A stretch of DNA of 64,000 bases from Mycolicibacter sp. MU0102 (GCF_963378105.1 NZ_OY726398.1:4154001-4218000); one strand, 5' to 3'. Numbered from the stretch's first letter, positions 42,183 to 51,894 are shown. Notes: generated by a model from the sequence alone, not told the origin. Numbers and translations are program-made.

Positions 42183-44315
42183 CTAGCCCCGCGGCAGCCC
42201 CAGCAGCCGCTCGGCGGCCAGCGTCAGCAGGATCTGCTCGGTGCCCCCGGCGATCGACAGGCACCGGGTGTTGAGGAAGTCGTGCACTTCGCGCCCGGCC
42301 ACCGCGCCGGCCCCGTCGGCCACATCCATCCGGAACTCGGCCAGCTCCTGGCGGTAGCGCACCCCGATCAGCTTGCGCACCGAGGACTCCGAGCCGGGGT
42401 CTTGGCCGCCGACAGCAAGCTGGGCGATGCGTTGATCCAGCAGCGAACCCGCCTGCGCGGCGATGATCAGCCGCGCGAGCCGCTCGGCGGTGGCGGTGTC
42501 GGGTTCCCGATCCGCCAGGGTTTTGAGCAGTTCCTCCATCGGGTTGCCCAGCGCGGTTCCGCCGGCGATCGCGACGCGCTCGTTGGCCAGCGTGGTGCGG
42601 GCCAGCCTCCAGCCGTCGTTGACGCCGCCCACCACGTGCTCGTCGGGAACGAATACGTCGTCGAGGAAGACCTCGTTGAACAGGGCCTCGCCGGTGATCT
42701 CCCGCAGCGGCCGGATGTCGATGCCCTCGGCGGCCATGTCGACCAGGAAGTAGGTGATGCCCTTGTGTTTCGGAGCTTCGGCATCGGTTCGGGCCAGGCA
42801 GACGCCCCACTGCGAGTCGTGGGCTCGCGACGTCCAGACCTTCTGACCGGTCAGCCGCCAGCCGCCGTCGACCTTGACCGCCTTGGTGCGCAGTGCCGCC
42901 AGGTCCGAGCCGGCGCCGGGCTCGGAGAACAGCTGGCACCAGAACACCTCGCCGGTCAGGGTGGCCGGGATGAAGCGCTCGATCTGCTCGGGCGTGCCGT
43001 GTTCGAGAATCGTCGGGGCTGCCCACCAACCGACCACCAGGTCGGGACGCCCGACGCCGGCTGCGGCCAGTTCCTGGTCGATCACCAGCTGCTCGGCGGG
43101 GCCGGCCGCGCGTCCGTAGGGAGCCGGCCAGTGCGGCGCCAGCAGACCGGATTCGGCCAGCGCCACTTGGTGCTGGTCGGTCGGCAGCGCCGCGATGCGC
43201 GCGACCTCCGCGGCGATCTCGGGCCGGATGTCGGTGGCCTCACCGAGGTCGACCTCCAACCGGCGGCGCAGGCCGTCGCGGGTCAGTGCGGCGGTGCGGC
43301 GCAGCCACCGCTGCGGCCCGCCCAGCGCCTGACTGATGCCGTAGGCCCGGCGCAGGTACAGGTGCGCGTCGTGCTCCCAGGTGATCCCGATGCCGCCGAG
43401 CACCTGGATGCAGTCCTTGGCGTTGGCCTTGGCGGCGTCGATGCAGATCGCGGCGGCAACCGCGGCCGCGATCGCGAACTGCTGGTCATCGGGGTCGGCA
43501 GCGGCACGCGCCACATCGCTGGCCGCCACTGCGGCCTGATCGGCGCGGCACAGCATCTCCGCGCACAGGTGCTTGATGGCCTGGAAGCTGCCGATCGGCT
43601 TGCCGAACTGTTCACGGACCTTGGCGTATTCGACCGCGGTGTCCAACGCCCAGCGGGCGACCCCGGCTGCCTCGGCGGCCAGCACCGTGACCACCAGATT
43701 CTCTACCCGGTTGCCGGCCTCTAGGACCACTGCCGGCGCTGCGGTCAACGTCACCTTGGCCAGCGGTCGGGAGAAGTCGGTAGCGGCGAGGGGCTCGACG
43801 TTCACCCCGTCCGCGCCGGCGTCCACCAGGATCCAGTCCTGTCCGGCCGGCAACAGCAGCAACCCGTCGGCGGTGGCGCCGAGTACCCGCTCAGCGGTGC
43901 CGGAGGCCTGCCCGGCTGCGGCGTCGAAGCTCACCGTCGCCGCGGACGGGTCGGTGACCACGCCGGCAACCCGCTCGCCGGCTGCCAGAGCTTCGATCAG
44001 CGCCGGATCGGTGATGACCAGGGTGGCCAGCGCGGTGGTCGCTACCGGCCCGGGGACCAGGGCCTTGGCGGCCTCATCGACCATCGCGCACAGGTCCTCG
44101 AGTCGCCCACCGGCCCCGCCGGACTCCTCGGGCACCGCCACACCGAACAGGCCCAAATCGGCCAGCCTCGCGAAAACGGCTCGCCAGGAATCAGTTTCGC
44201 CCAATTCCGCAGCGCGAACGGCCTCGGCGGTGCCCGCGGCGGCGGCCCAGTCGCGGACCAGCTCGCGAGCGGCGAGCTGTTCGGCGGCACTGGTCTCCGT
44301 GGTACTCACTGACAC
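42183..44315 (-). CDS. fadE34: two-domain acyl-CoA dehydrogenase FadE34 (ChsE3)
   Basis: This 710-residue chain is a tandem fusion of two acyl-CoA dehydrogenase domains. Domain 1 ends with YAKVREQFGKPIGSFQAIKH; domain 2 contains QLFSEPGAGSDLAALRTKAV, LTGQKVWTSRAHDSQW and a C-terminal GGTEQILLTLAAERLLGLP. FadE34 acts in steroid side-chain beta-oxidation and belongs to the KstR regulon. The start is GTG 44315: GAGGAG lies 6 nt upstream and the resulting length matches Mtb (about 711). GTG 44309 is a close alternative. It is divergent from kstR. Confidence 0.93.
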   Translation of the reverse strand: MSVSTTETSAAEQLAARELVRDWAAAAGTAEAVRAAELGETDSWRAVFARLADLGLFGVAVPEESGGAGGRLEDLCAMVDEAAKALVPGPVATTALATLVITDPALIEALAAGERVAGVVTDPSAATVSFDAAAGQASGTAERVLGATADGLLLLPAGQDWILVDAGADGVNVEPLAATDFSRPLAKVTLTAAPAVVLEAGNRVENLVVTVLAAEAAGVARWALDTAVEYAKVREQFGKPIGSFQAIKHLCAEMLCRADQAAVAASDVARAAADPDDQQFAIAAAVAAAICIDAAKANAKDCIQVLGGIGITWEHDAHLYLRRAYGISQALGGPQRWLRRTAALTRDGLRRRLEVDLGEATDIRPEIAAEVARIAALPTDQHQVALAESGLLAPHWPAPYGRAAGPAEQLVIDQELAAAGVGRPDLVVGWWAAPTILEHGTPEQIERFIPATLTGEVFWCQLFSEPGAGSDLAALRTKAVKVDGGWRLTGQKVWTSRAHDSQWGVCLARTDAEAPKHKGITYFLVDMAAEGIDIRPLREITGEALFNEVFLDDVFVPDEHVVGGVNDGWRLARTTLANERVAIAGGTALGNPMEELLKTLADREPDTATAERLARLIIAAQAGSLLDQRIAQLAVGGQDPGSESSVRKLIGVRYRQELAEFRMDVADGAGAVAGREVHDFLNTRCLSIAGGTEQILLTLAAERLLGLPRG

Positions 44316-44379
44316 GCTGGGCTCCTCGGGGTCGAGATGGGCTTGAGAGAGGCGGGTCACGAACGCCCCCACCAACCAC

Positions 44380-44393
44380 TAGAACGTGTTCTA
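44380..44393. promoter_or_regulatory. KstR operator between fadE34 and kstR
   Basis: TAGAACGTGTTCTA is a perfect match to TnnAACnnGTTnnA and is itself a near-perfect palindrome. It lies 65 bp upstream of fadE34 and 141 bp upstream of kstR, giving repression of fadE34 and autorepression of kstR as known in other mycobacteria. Confidence 0.88.
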
Positions 44394-44533
44394 ATAGTGC
44401 CAGCGTCCGAGCGTCAAGTCGAACCGTAATGGCTGGACACGTTGGGTCCGGCCGATGTCGGGAGTAGAAAAATTCAACTACGCGGTGCGTATCGTTATGG
44501 GCCAGTAGATCGACGGAGGGAGCCGCGCAGCAC

Positions 44534-45205
44534 ATGTCGTCACAAGCTGAGGGCACCACAGGCCGCGGATCGACCAGCCAACCGCGTGAGGTGGTCAACG
44601 TCGCTGTGCTGACTGAATCCGACCTGGGGTCCGAAGCGCAGCGCGAACGGCGCAAGCGCATCCTGGACGCGACGCTGGCGATCGCATCCAAGGGCGGCTA
44701 CGACGCGGTGCAGATGCGTGCCGTCGCCGACCGCGCGGACGTGGCCGTCGGCACCTTGTACCGCTACTTCCCGTCGAAGGTTCACCTCCTGGTCTCGGCG
44801 ATGGGCCGAGAGATCGCACGGGTGGACACCAAGACCGACTCGGCGACGTTCGCCGCAACCACCCGCCACCAGCGGCTGAACCTGGTGGTCAACAAACTCA
44901 ACCGAGCCATGCAGCGAAACCCGCTGCTCACCGAGGCCATGACCCGGGCGTATGTCTTCGCCGACGCCTCGGCGGCCGGCGAAGTCGACCACGTGCAGAA
45001 GTTGATCGACGGGATGTTCGCCGGGGCCATGAGCGACGGCGAGCCGACCGAGGAGCAGTACCACATCTCCCGGGTCATCTCGGATGTGTGGCTGTCCAAC
45101 CTGCTCGCCTGGCTGACCCGGCGGGCGTCGGCCACCGATTTCAGCACCCGACTGGACCTGGCTGTCCGGCTGCTGATCGGCGACGACGACAGTCCCAAGG
45201 TCTAG
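44534..45205 (+). CDS. kstR: TetR-family cholesterol-catabolism repressor KstR
   Basis: This 223-residue TetR protein is very close to Mtb KstR (Rv3574): the DNA-binding region KGGYDAVQMRAVADRADVAV followed by GTLYRYFPSKVHLLVSA is nearly identical, as is the C-terminal VWLSNLLAWLTRRASATD. KstR represses the large steroid side-chain and ring A/B regulon and is released by a CoA thioester of a steroid intermediate. GGAGGGAG lies about 10 nt before the ATG. Its operators are seen at 44380, 20195 and 20127. Confidence 0.97.
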   Translation: MSSQAEGTTGRGSTSQPREVVNVAVLTESDLGSEAQRERRKRILDATLAIASKGGYDAVQMRAVADRADVAVGTLYRYFPSKVHLLVSAMGREIARVDTKTDSATFAATTRHQRLNLVVNKLNRAMQRNPLLTEAMTRAYVFADASAAGEVDHVQKLIDGMFAGAMSDGEPTEEQYHISRVISDVWLSNLLAWLTRRASATDFSTRLDLAVRLLIGDDDSPKV

Positions 45206-45221
45206 CCCCACTTCCGCGAAG

Positions 45222-46487
45222 ATGCGCATCGGTTCGACAGATTCAGAACCGGTGACGGATCCGATCCCGCGCCGGCTGGCGCACGCGCTGGACCTGTTGA
45301 ACTTCACCCTGGCCGACGTGCGCGACGGGCTGGGCCCCTATCTGTCGGTCTACCTGCTGGTGACCCACCATTGGGACCAGGCGTCGATCGGCCTCGTGAT
45401 GGCGATCGGCGGAATTGCCGCGGTCATAGCGCAGACGCCGGTGGGTGCGCTGGTCGACCGGACCGCGGCCAAGCGAACGCTGCTCGTTGTCGGTGCGCTT
45501 GCGGTAACCGCGGCGGCCTTGGCGATGCCGCTGTTCCCCGGCTTCTACAGCGTCGCCGCCTTGCAGTTGCTGACCGGGATCGCGGGTTCGGTGTTCGCAC
45601 CGGCGCTGGCCGCGATCACCCTCGGCGTGGTCGGTCCACGGATGTTCGCGAAACGGCTCGGCCGCAACGAATCGTTCAACCACGCCGGCAATGCCGCGAC
45701 CGCAGCGGCCACCGGAGCCCTGGCCTACTTCTACGGCCCGATCGTGGTGTTCTGGATGCTGGCCGCGATGGCTGCGCTGAGCGTCGTGGCCACCCTGCGG
45801 GTCCCCGAATCCGCGATCGATCACGACGTAGCGCGGGGCATGGACCATCTGGCCGGCGAGCCCCATCCGCAGCCGTCGGGGTTCGCGGTGCTGCTGCGCA
45901 ACCGGCGACTGCTGGTGTTCGGCGCGACGGTGGTGATGTTTCACTTCGCCAACGCGGCGATGCTGCCGTTGGTCGGCCAGGAATTGGCTCTGGTCAACAC
46001 CGAAGTCGGCACCGCACTGATGGCGGCGTGCATCGTGGCCGCCCAGCTGGTGATGGTGCCGGTGGCCTATCTGACCGGCACCAAAGCCGATGTCTGGGGT
46101 CGGAAGCCGATCTTCCTGGTGGGGTTCGCGGTGCTGACCGTCCGCGGGCTGCTCTACCCGGTCTGGGACAACTCCTACTGGCTGGTCGGGGTGCAGTTGC
46201 TCGACGGGGTGGGAGCGGGGATCTTCGGTGCGCTGTTCCCGTTGGTCGTCCAGGACGTCACGCACGGCACCGGCCGCTTCAACGTCAGCCTGGGGGCCAT
46301 CACGGCGGCCTGCGGCGTCGGCGCCGCATTGTCGAACTTCATCGCCGGCCATATCGTCTCCGCCGCCGGCTACAACGCGGCGTTCATCGCATTGGCCGCG
46401 GTGGCCGGCACGGGTTTCGTGCTCTACCTGACCGCGATGCCCGAGACGGCCAGGCTCAGCGGCGCCAACGCACCCCCGCTAGCCTAG
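45222..46487 (+). CDS. MFS transporter
   Basis: This 421-residue major facilitator has about 12 hydrophobic segments and the loop 2-3 motif GALVDRTAAKR. A central cytoplasmic loop falls near residues 190-225 (VPESAIDHDVARG). The substrate cannot be told. It starts 16 bp after kstR on the same strand and may be co-transcribed with it. The MBL-fold gene starts 4 bp after its stop. In Mtb this place is taken by a LacI-type gene and lppH. Confidence 0.85.
   Translation: MRIGSTDSEPVTDPIPRRLAHALDLLNFTLADVRDGLGPYLSVYLLVTHHWDQASIGLVMAIGGIAAVIAQTPVGALVDRTAAKRTLLVVGALAVTAAALAMPLFPGFYSVAALQLLTGIAGSVFAPALAAITLGVVGPRMFAKRLGRNESFNHAGNAATAAATGALAYFYGPIVVFWMLAAMAALSVVATLRVPESAIDHDVARGMDHLAGEPHPQPSGFAVLLRNRRLLVFGATVVMFHFANAAMLPLVGQELALVNTEVGTALMAACIVAAQLVMVPVAYLTGTKADVWGRKPIFLVGFAVLTVRGLLYPVWDNSYWLVGVQLLDGVGAGIFGALFPLVVQDVTHGTGRFNVSLGAITAACGVGAALSNFIAGHIVSAAGYNAAFIALAAVAGTGFVLYLTAMPETARLSGANAPPLA
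46480..46485 (+). promoter_or_regulatory. -10 hexamer of a probable leaderless promoter
   Basis: TAGCCT ends 6 nt before the ATG at 46492 and overlaps the MFS stop codon. The decamer TAGCCTAGGC here recurs at mhuD (60016) at the same distance from the start codon. Confidence 0.45.
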
Positions 46488-46491
46488 GCGA

Positions 46492-47412
46492 ATGCGCCTC
46501 AAGCTCGGCCGCCCCGACATCGCCCGGTACGCCGACCGGTTCGACGTCACGCCCGCGGCGCCGGGCGCGCCGCTGTCGGTGACCTGGCTCGGCGTGACCA
46601 GCATGCTGATCGACGACGGGTCATCGGCGCTGATGACCGACGGCTATTTCTCTCGCCCCAGTCTGGCCCAGGTGGCACTGCGCAAGGTATCGCCGTCGCC
46701 CGCCCGCATCGACGCCTGCCTATCCCGAGCCGGCGTGCATCAGCTGGCCGCGGTGATCCCGCTGCACTCACACATCGATCACGCGCTGGACTCCGCGGTG
46801 GTGGCCGAACGTACCGGTGCGTCGCTGGTGGGTGGCGAGTCGACGGCCAATGTCGGCCGGGGACACGGACTCTCGGACGATCGCCTGATCGTCGCGGCGT
46901 CGGGAACGCCCATCACGCTGGGTGCCTACGACGTCACCCTGATCGAGTCGCGGCACTGCCCACCGGACCGTTTCCCCGGCGTGATCAGCGCCGCGGTGGT
47001 CCCACCGGTGCGGGCGTCGGCCTATAAATGCGGTGAGGCGTGGTCCGCGCTGGTGTCCCACCGCCCCTCGGGGCGCAACCTGCTGATCATGGGCAGCGCG
47101 GGCTACATCCCGGGGGCGTTGGCCGGCCACACCGCCGACGTGGTCTACCTGGGCATCGGCCAGCTCGGCATCCAGCCCCGGCCATACCTGGTCGACTACT
47201 GGAATGAGACGGTCCGCGCCGTTGGCGCGTCGACGGTGGTGTTGACCCACTGGGACGACTTCTTCCTGCCTTTGTCAAAGCCGTTGCGCGCCTTGCCCTA
47301 CGCCGGCGACGACCTCAACGTCACGATGCGGGTTCTGTCCGAGCTGGCCGAATCCGACGGGGTCGGCCTGCACCTGCCCACGGTCTGGCGTCGTGAGGAT
47401 CCGTGGGCCTGA
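46492..47412 (+). CDS. MBL-fold metallohydrolase (Rv3577-like)
   Basis: This 306-residue metallo-beta-lactamase-fold protein has metal ligands in PLHSHIDHALDS (His92, His94, Asp96, His97) and a later His in VVLTHWDDF. The overall layout resembles L-ascorbate-lactonase/RomA-like members. Its place before the ArsB-type permease and close to kstR matches Rv3577. Substrate unknown. It overlaps the start of the permease gene by 10 bp, suggesting coupling. Confidence 0.82.
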   Translation: MRLKLGRPDIARYADRFDVTPAAPGAPLSVTWLGVTSMLIDDGSSALMTDGYFSRPSLAQVALRKVSPSPARIDACLSRAGVHQLAAVIPLHSHIDHALDSAVVAERTGASLVGGESTANVGRGHGLSDDRLIVAASGTPITLGAYDVTLIESRHCPPDRFPGVISAAVVPPVRASAYKCGEAWSALVSHRPSGRNLLIMGSAGYIPGALAGHTADVVYLGIGQLGIQPRPYLVDYWNETVRAVGASTVVLTHWDDFFLPLSKPLRALPYAGDDLNVTMRVLSELAESDGVGLHLPTVWRREDPWA

Positions 47413-48653
47413 ACCTGGCACTTGCGCTGCTGCTGCTTGCCGTGGTGCTGGGGTTCGCGGTGGCCCGCCCGCGGGGCTGGCCGGAGATGTTCGCGGCGGT
47501 GCCCGCCGCCGCCATCCTGGTTGCCACCGGCGCGATCTCGATGCACGACGCACTCAGCGAAGCCGCCACGCTGCTGCATGTCGTCGCATTCCTGGGCGCG
47601 GTGCTGGTGCTGGCGCAGCTCTGTGACGACGAGGGCCTGTTCGAGGCCGCTGGTGCGGCGATGGCACGTGCCGACGTCGGTCCGCCGCAACATCTGCTGC
47701 GCAGGGTCTTCGTCATCGCCGCCGGTTTGACCGCGGTGCTGAGCCTGGACGCGACGGTGGTGCTGCTAACGCCGGTGGTGCTGATGATGGCCCGCCGCCG
47801 CCACGCCCCCATCCGCCCACACGCGTATGCGACCGCGCACCTGGCCAACACGGCCTCGCTGCTGCTGCCGGTGTCGAACCTGACCAATCTGTTGGCGTTC
47901 AACCAAGCCGGCCTCTCGTTCGTGAGGTTCACCGCGCTGATGGCGGCGCCGTGGCTGGCCACCACCGCGGTCGTCTACCTGATCTTCCGCTGGTTTTTCC
48001 GGGCCGATCTGCGGGCCACACCGGTGCACCAACACGCCGGGCCACCGCCCCCAGTTCCGGTGTTCGTCCTGGTGGTGCTGGCGCTGACGCTGGCCGGCTT
48101 CGTGGTCGCCGAGACGTTCGGCGTCCCGGCGGCATGGGCAGCCGTCGCCGGTGCGGCCGTGCTGGCCGTCCGTGGTCTGGCCCAGCGGCGCAGCACCCCG
48201 GCCGGCATTCTGCGGGCCGCCAACCCCGGCTTCCTGGTGTTCGTGTTGGCCCTCGGCGTGGTGGTTCGGGCCGTCGTCGACAACGGCCTGGGCGCCCAGA
48301 TGTCTACGATGCTGCCGGCGGGCTCGAGTCTGGCGGCGCTGCTGGGCATCGCGGCGGTCGCCGCGGTGCTGGCTAACGTGGTCAACAACCTGCCTGCGAC
48401 GCTGGTGCTGGTGCCGTTGGTGGCATCGAGTGGCCCACTCGCGGTGCTGGCGGTGTTGATCGGGGTCAACATCGGACCCAACCTCAGCTACACCGGCTCG
48501 CTGTCGAACCTGCTGTGGCGCCGAGTGTTACGCCGCTACGAGGTACCGGCCGGAGTCGGCGAATACACCCGCCTGGGGTTGTGCACGGTTCCGGCCACGC
48601 TGGTGGTGGCCGTGTTGGCACTGTGGGCGAGCGCTCGGCTGATCGGGGTCTAG
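47403..48653 (+). CDS. ArsB/SLC13-type permease (Rv3578, arsB2-like)
   Basis: This 416-residue membrane protein has about 10-11 hydrophobic segments. It carries the ion-transporter helical-hairpin repeats LLLPVSNLTNLLAFNQAG (first half) and LSYTGSLSNLLWRRVLRR (second half), typical of the ArsB/CitM superfamily. Orthologues are annotated arsenite permease, but no arsR or arsC is nearby, so arsenite transport is unproven. It starts at GTG 47403 inside the end of the MBL gene. It ends overlapping the convergent GDPD gene by 4 bp. Confidence 0.82.
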   Translation: MGLNLALALLLLAVVLGFAVARPRGWPEMFAAVPAAAILVATGAISMHDALSEAATLLHVVAFLGAVLVLAQLCDDEGLFEAAGAAMARADVGPPQHLLRRVFVIAAGLTAVLSLDATVVLLTPVVLMMARRRHAPIRPHAYATAHLANTASLLLPVSNLTNLLAFNQAGLSFVRFTALMAAPWLATTAVVYLIFRWFFRADLRATPVHQHAGPPPPVPVFVLVVLALTLAGFVVAETFGVPAAWAAVAGAAVLAVRGLAQRRSTPAGILRAANPGFLVFVLALGVVVRAVVDNGLGAQMSTMLPAGSSLAALLGIAAVAAVLANVVNNLPATLVLVPLVASSGPLAVLAVLIGVNIGPNLSYTGSLSNLLWRRVLRRYEVPAGVGEYTRLGLCTVPATLVVAVLALWASARLIGV

Positions 48654-49546
48654 CGGCTCGGGTACGACGGCGGCAGCGGCATGCCCAGCTCGGCCAGCAC
48701 CGTGCGCAGCCGGTTCGGATAGTCCGTGATGAGCCCGTCGACTCCCGCGGCAATCTGCTGTCGCATGGCGTCGGCATCGTTGACCGTCCACGGGATCACC
48801 CGCAGCCCGGCCGCATGGGCACGTTCGGTGAACGCTCGATCGACCACCGCGTAATCCGGCGACACGATGTCGGCCCCGACTGACACCGCCCCAGAGATCG
48901 GGTCAGGCCCCTGCTCCCACAACGCAACCAACGGAATGGCCGGCTCCGCGGCGCGCACCAACGGCAGTGTGCGCCAGTCGAAACTCTGGATCTCGACGGC
49001 GTCCTGCTTGCCGGCGGCCCGCACGGCCGCCAGGATCACGTCGACGATCTGCTGCTGGTTGTCTGCGTCGACCTTGGTCTCGATGTTGTAGCGGACGCCC
49101 GCGTGACCGGCGAGCGCGAAGACCTCCGGCAAGGTGGCGATCACGTTGCCCGGCACTACTTCCGCATCCGGGAATTCCGGCAGCAGGTGTCCGCAGTCCA
49201 GGGTTCGGATCTGAGCGAGGGTCAGTTCGGCTACCCGCTTGCCCACATACGGGTAATCGGGATCGCCGGCAAACGCCGGTCCGGTGTCGGCACACTTCGC
49301 CGGCTCGATCACCGGGTCGTGCCACACCAGGGGCTGTGCGTCGCGCGTGAGCACGATGTCCAACTCCAGGGTGCTGACGCCCAACTCGAGCGACTTGGCG
49401 AAGGCGCGCAACGACTCCTCGGTGGTCTCGCCCCTGCCGCCGCGGTGCGCCTGAAGATCAAACGCCGACGGCTGCGCGGCCGCAGTCGCCGAGGGATTCA
49501 CCACCGCAGCCATCAGCACCACCGCAACCAACGCGCGGCGAATCAC
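48650..49546 (-). CDS. secreted glycerophosphodiester phosphodiesterase
   Basis: This 298-residue GDPD-family protein has a signal peptide (about 1-25). The catalytic residues are His34 in QAHRGGRGETTEES, the metal-binding Glu/Asp pair in TLELDIVLT and a His in VWHDPVIEP. The C-terminal strand GVDGLITDYPNRL is typical of the family. It should hydrolyse glycerophosphodiesters outside the cytoplasm. Its ATG overlaps the rlmB stop (ATGA), so it is the last gene of a cysS-rlmB-GDPD transcript. Confidence 0.88.
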   Translation of the reverse strand: MIRRALVAVVLMAAVVNPSATAAAQPSAFDLQAHRGGRGETTEESLRAFAKSLELGVSTLELDIVLTRDAQPLVWHDPVIEPAKCADTGPAFAGDPDYPYVGKRVAELTLAQIRTLDCGHLLPEFPDAEVVPGNVIATLPEVFALAGHAGVRYNIETKVDADNQQQIVDVILAAVRAAGKQDAVEIQSFDWRTLPLVRAAEPAIPLVALWEQGPDPISGAVSVGADIVSPDYAVVDRAFTERAHAAGLRVIPWTVNDADAMRQQIAAGVDGLITDYPNRLRTVLAELGMPLPPSYPSR

Positions 49547-50484
49547 CGCCGCTGACGGGCGATCTCGGCCAGCACCACCCCGGCGGCCACCGATGCGTTG
49601 AGCGACTCAGTGGGTCCGGACATCGGAATCGACACGATGGCGTCGCAGTTCTGCCGGACCAGACGGGACAGTCCCTTGCCCTCGGATCCGACGACCAGCA
49701 CCATCGGGCTGGTGCCGTCCAACTCATCGACCACGGTGTCACCGCCGGCGTCGAGCCCGACGATCTGCAGGCCGCGGTCTGCCCACGCCTTCAGCGTTTG
49801 GTTCAGGTTCGGCGCCCGCGCGATCGGAACTCGTGCTGCCGCACCGGCACTGGTACGCCAGGCCACCGCGGTCACCGACGCCGACCGACGCTGCGGGATC
49901 ACCACACCGTGTCCGCCGAACGCCGCGACCGACCGCACGATGGCGCCGAGATTGCGCGGATCGGAGATGTTGTCCAGTGCGACCAGCAACGGCGGCGCCA
50001 CATCGTGGCGCGCGGCGGCGATCAGGTCGTCGGGATGCGCGTAGCTGTAGGGCGGGACCTGCAGAGCGATGCCCTGATGCAGCCCGTTGGTGGTCATCTT
50101 GTCCAGGTCGGACCGCGGGACCTCCAGGATCGGCAATCCGGAATCGGCTGCCCGAGTAACCGATTCGGTCAGACGCTCATCGGCCTCGGCACCCAGCGCC
50201 ACATACAGCGCGGTGGCTGGGATTCCGGCACGCAGGCACTCCAGAACCGGGTTGCGTCCCAGTACGGTCTCGTTCTCGTCGGTCTTCTTGGAGGTCCGGT
50301 AGGCGCGTTGCTTTGCCGCGCGCTTGGCCGCCTTGGCCGCCGGGTGATATTCCCGCTGGTGCGCCGGCGGGGTGGCGCCACGGCCTTCGAGCCCGCGGCG
50401 GCGCTGCCCGCCGGAGCCGACCGTCGGCCCCTTCTTGGTGCCGGGCTTGCGCACCGCACCCTTGCGCTTGGAATTTCCGGCCAT
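49543..50484 (-). CDS. rlmB: 23S rRNA 2'-O-ribose methyltransferase RlmB (TrmH/SpoU family)
   Basis: This 313-residue SPOUT methyltransferase has a Lys/Arg-rich N-terminal tail (about 1-75), an RNA-binding domain (GRNPVLECLRAGIPATALYV) and the knot domain with LDNISDPRNLGAIVRSVAAFG, LVVGSEGKGLS and IPMSGPTESLNASVAAGV. These are motifs 1-3 of the TrmH family. It is the Rv3579c equivalent and likely methylates a guanosine of 23S rRNA. The ATG directly follows the cysS TAG, with GGAGG 13 nt upstream inside cysS. Confidence 0.9.
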   Translation of the reverse strand: MAGNSKRKGAVRKPGTKKGPTVGSGGQRRRGLEGRGATPPAHQREYHPAAKAAKRAAKQRAYRTSKKTDENETVLGRNPVLECLRAGIPATALYVALGAEADERLTESVTRAADSGLPILEVPRSDLDKMTTNGLHQGIALQVPPYSYAHPDDLIAAARHDVAPPLLVALDNISDPRNLGAIVRSVAAFGGHGVVIPQRRSASVTAVAWRTSAGAAARVPIARAPNLNQTLKAWADRGLQIVGLDAGGDTVVDELDGTSPMVLVVGSEGKGLSRLVRQNCDAIVSIPMSGPTESLNASVAAGVVLAEIARQRR

Positions 50485-51894
50485 CTACTCAGACCCCTCC
50501 ACCAGTAGTGACCATTGCGGACCATCCCCGGTGTCGGTGACATCGATACCGGCATCCTTGAGCCTGCAGCGGATCTCGTCGGCCAATTGCCAATCCCGTT
50601 CCGCGCGAGCGGTTTCCCGGCGTTCCAGCTCGGCACGCACCAAGACGTCGACCGCAGCCAGCGCCGCCGAGGTTTCATCGCGCGATTCCCAGCGCTCGTT
50701 GAGTGGGTCGCAGCCCAGCACATCCATCATCGCCCGGATCGCACCGGCCGCGGCCAGCGCGCCCTCGTGGTCACCGGTGTCCAGCGCCCGGTTGCCTTCC
50801 GCGCGCGTCCGGTGCACTTCTGCCAGGGCGATCGGCACCGACAGGTCGTCATCGAGGGCTGCGGCGAAACGGTCCGTCCAGGTGGTGGGGACCACCGCGC
50901 CCACCCGGCTGCGCACCCGGTGCAGGAAGTCTTCGATGCCGACGTAGGCGTTGACGGCGTCGCGCAGCGCGGTCTCGGAGAACTCGAGCATCGACCGGTA
51001 GTGCGCGCTGCCCAGGTAGTAGCGCAGTTCGGCCGGCCGGACCCGTTGCAGCACTGCCGACATCGACAGCACGTTGCCCAGCGACTTGCTCATCTTCTCG
51101 CCACCCAGGGTGACCCAGCCGTTGTGCAGCCAGTAGTTCGCGAATCCATCTCCGGCGGCGCGGCTCTGGGCGATCTCGTTCTCATGGTGCGGGAAGACCA
51201 GATCCATCCCGCCGCAGTGGATGTCGAATTCGGCACCCAGGTAGGAGCGGGCCATCGCCGAACACTCCAGGTGCCAGCCGGGACGGCCCGGGCCCCAGGG
51301 CGTGGGCCAGCTGGGCTCACCGGGCTTGGCGCCTTTCCACAGCGTGAAGTCGCGCGGATCGCGCTTGCCGGTGGCGACCCCCTCACCCTGGTGCACGTCG
51401 TCGATGCGGTGACCGGACAGCTGGCCGTAGTCGGGGTAGCTGAGCACGTCGAAGTACACGTCGCCGCCGCCGGCATAGGCGTGCCCGCGCTCGATCAGGC
51501 GCTCGATCAGCTCGACCATCTGAGTGATGTGCCCGGTGGCGCGCGGTTCGGCCGATGGTGGCAGCACCCCCAGCGCCTCATACGCGGCGGTGAACTCACG
51601 CTCGTGGGTGGCGGCCCACTCCCACCACGGCCGACCCGCTGCGGCGGCCTTGGTCAGGATCTTGTCGTCGATGTCGGTCACGTTGCGCACGAAGGCGACG
51701 TCGTAGCCGCGGGCGGTGAGCCACCTGCGCAGTACATCGAATGCCACGCCGCTGCGGACATGGCCGATATGAGGCGCCGCCTGGACGGTGGCACCGCAGA
51801 GATAGATAGACACATGGCCGGGCCGCAGCGGGACAAATTCACGCACGGCGCCGGTTGCCGTGTCGTGCAGCCGCAGGCTGGGGCGATCGGTCAC
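50485..51894 (-). CDS. cysS: cysteinyl-tRNA synthetase CysS
   Basis: This 469-residue class I synthetase has the HIGH motif at residues 42-45 (PHIGHVRSG) and KMSKS in GGEKMSKSLGN. The Zn ligands include Cys33 (YLCGATV), a Cys in HLECSAMA and a His in FPHHENEIAQS. It charges tRNA-Cys. GTG 51894 is preferred to an in-frame ATG at 51927: the protein then starts MTDRPSLRLHDTATG and has exactly the Mtb length. rlmB follows with no gap. In Mtb ispF precedes it directly; here a divergent secreted-protein gene lies between. Confidence 0.95.
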   Translation of the reverse strand: MTDRPSLRLHDTATGAVREFVPLRPGHVSIYLCGATVQAAPHIGHVRSGVAFDVLRRWLTARGYDVAFVRNVTDIDDKILTKAAAAGRPWWEWAATHEREFTAAYEALGVLPPSAEPRATGHITQMVELIERLIERGHAYAGGGDVYFDVLSYPDYGQLSGHRIDDVHQGEGVATGKRDPRDFTLWKGAKPGEPSWPTPWGPGRPGWHLECSAMARSYLGAEFDIHCGGMDLVFPHHENEIAQSRAAGDGFANYWLHNGWVTLGGEKMSKSLGNVLSMSAVLQRVRPAELRYYLGSAHYRSMLEFSETALRDAVNAYVGIEDFLHRVRSRVGAVVPTTWTDRFAAALDDDLSVPIALAEVHRTRAEGNRALDTGDHEGALAAAGAIRAMMDVLGCDPLNERWESRDETSAALAAVDVLVRAELERRETARAERDWQLADEIRCRLKDAGIDVTDTGDGPQWSLLVEGSE

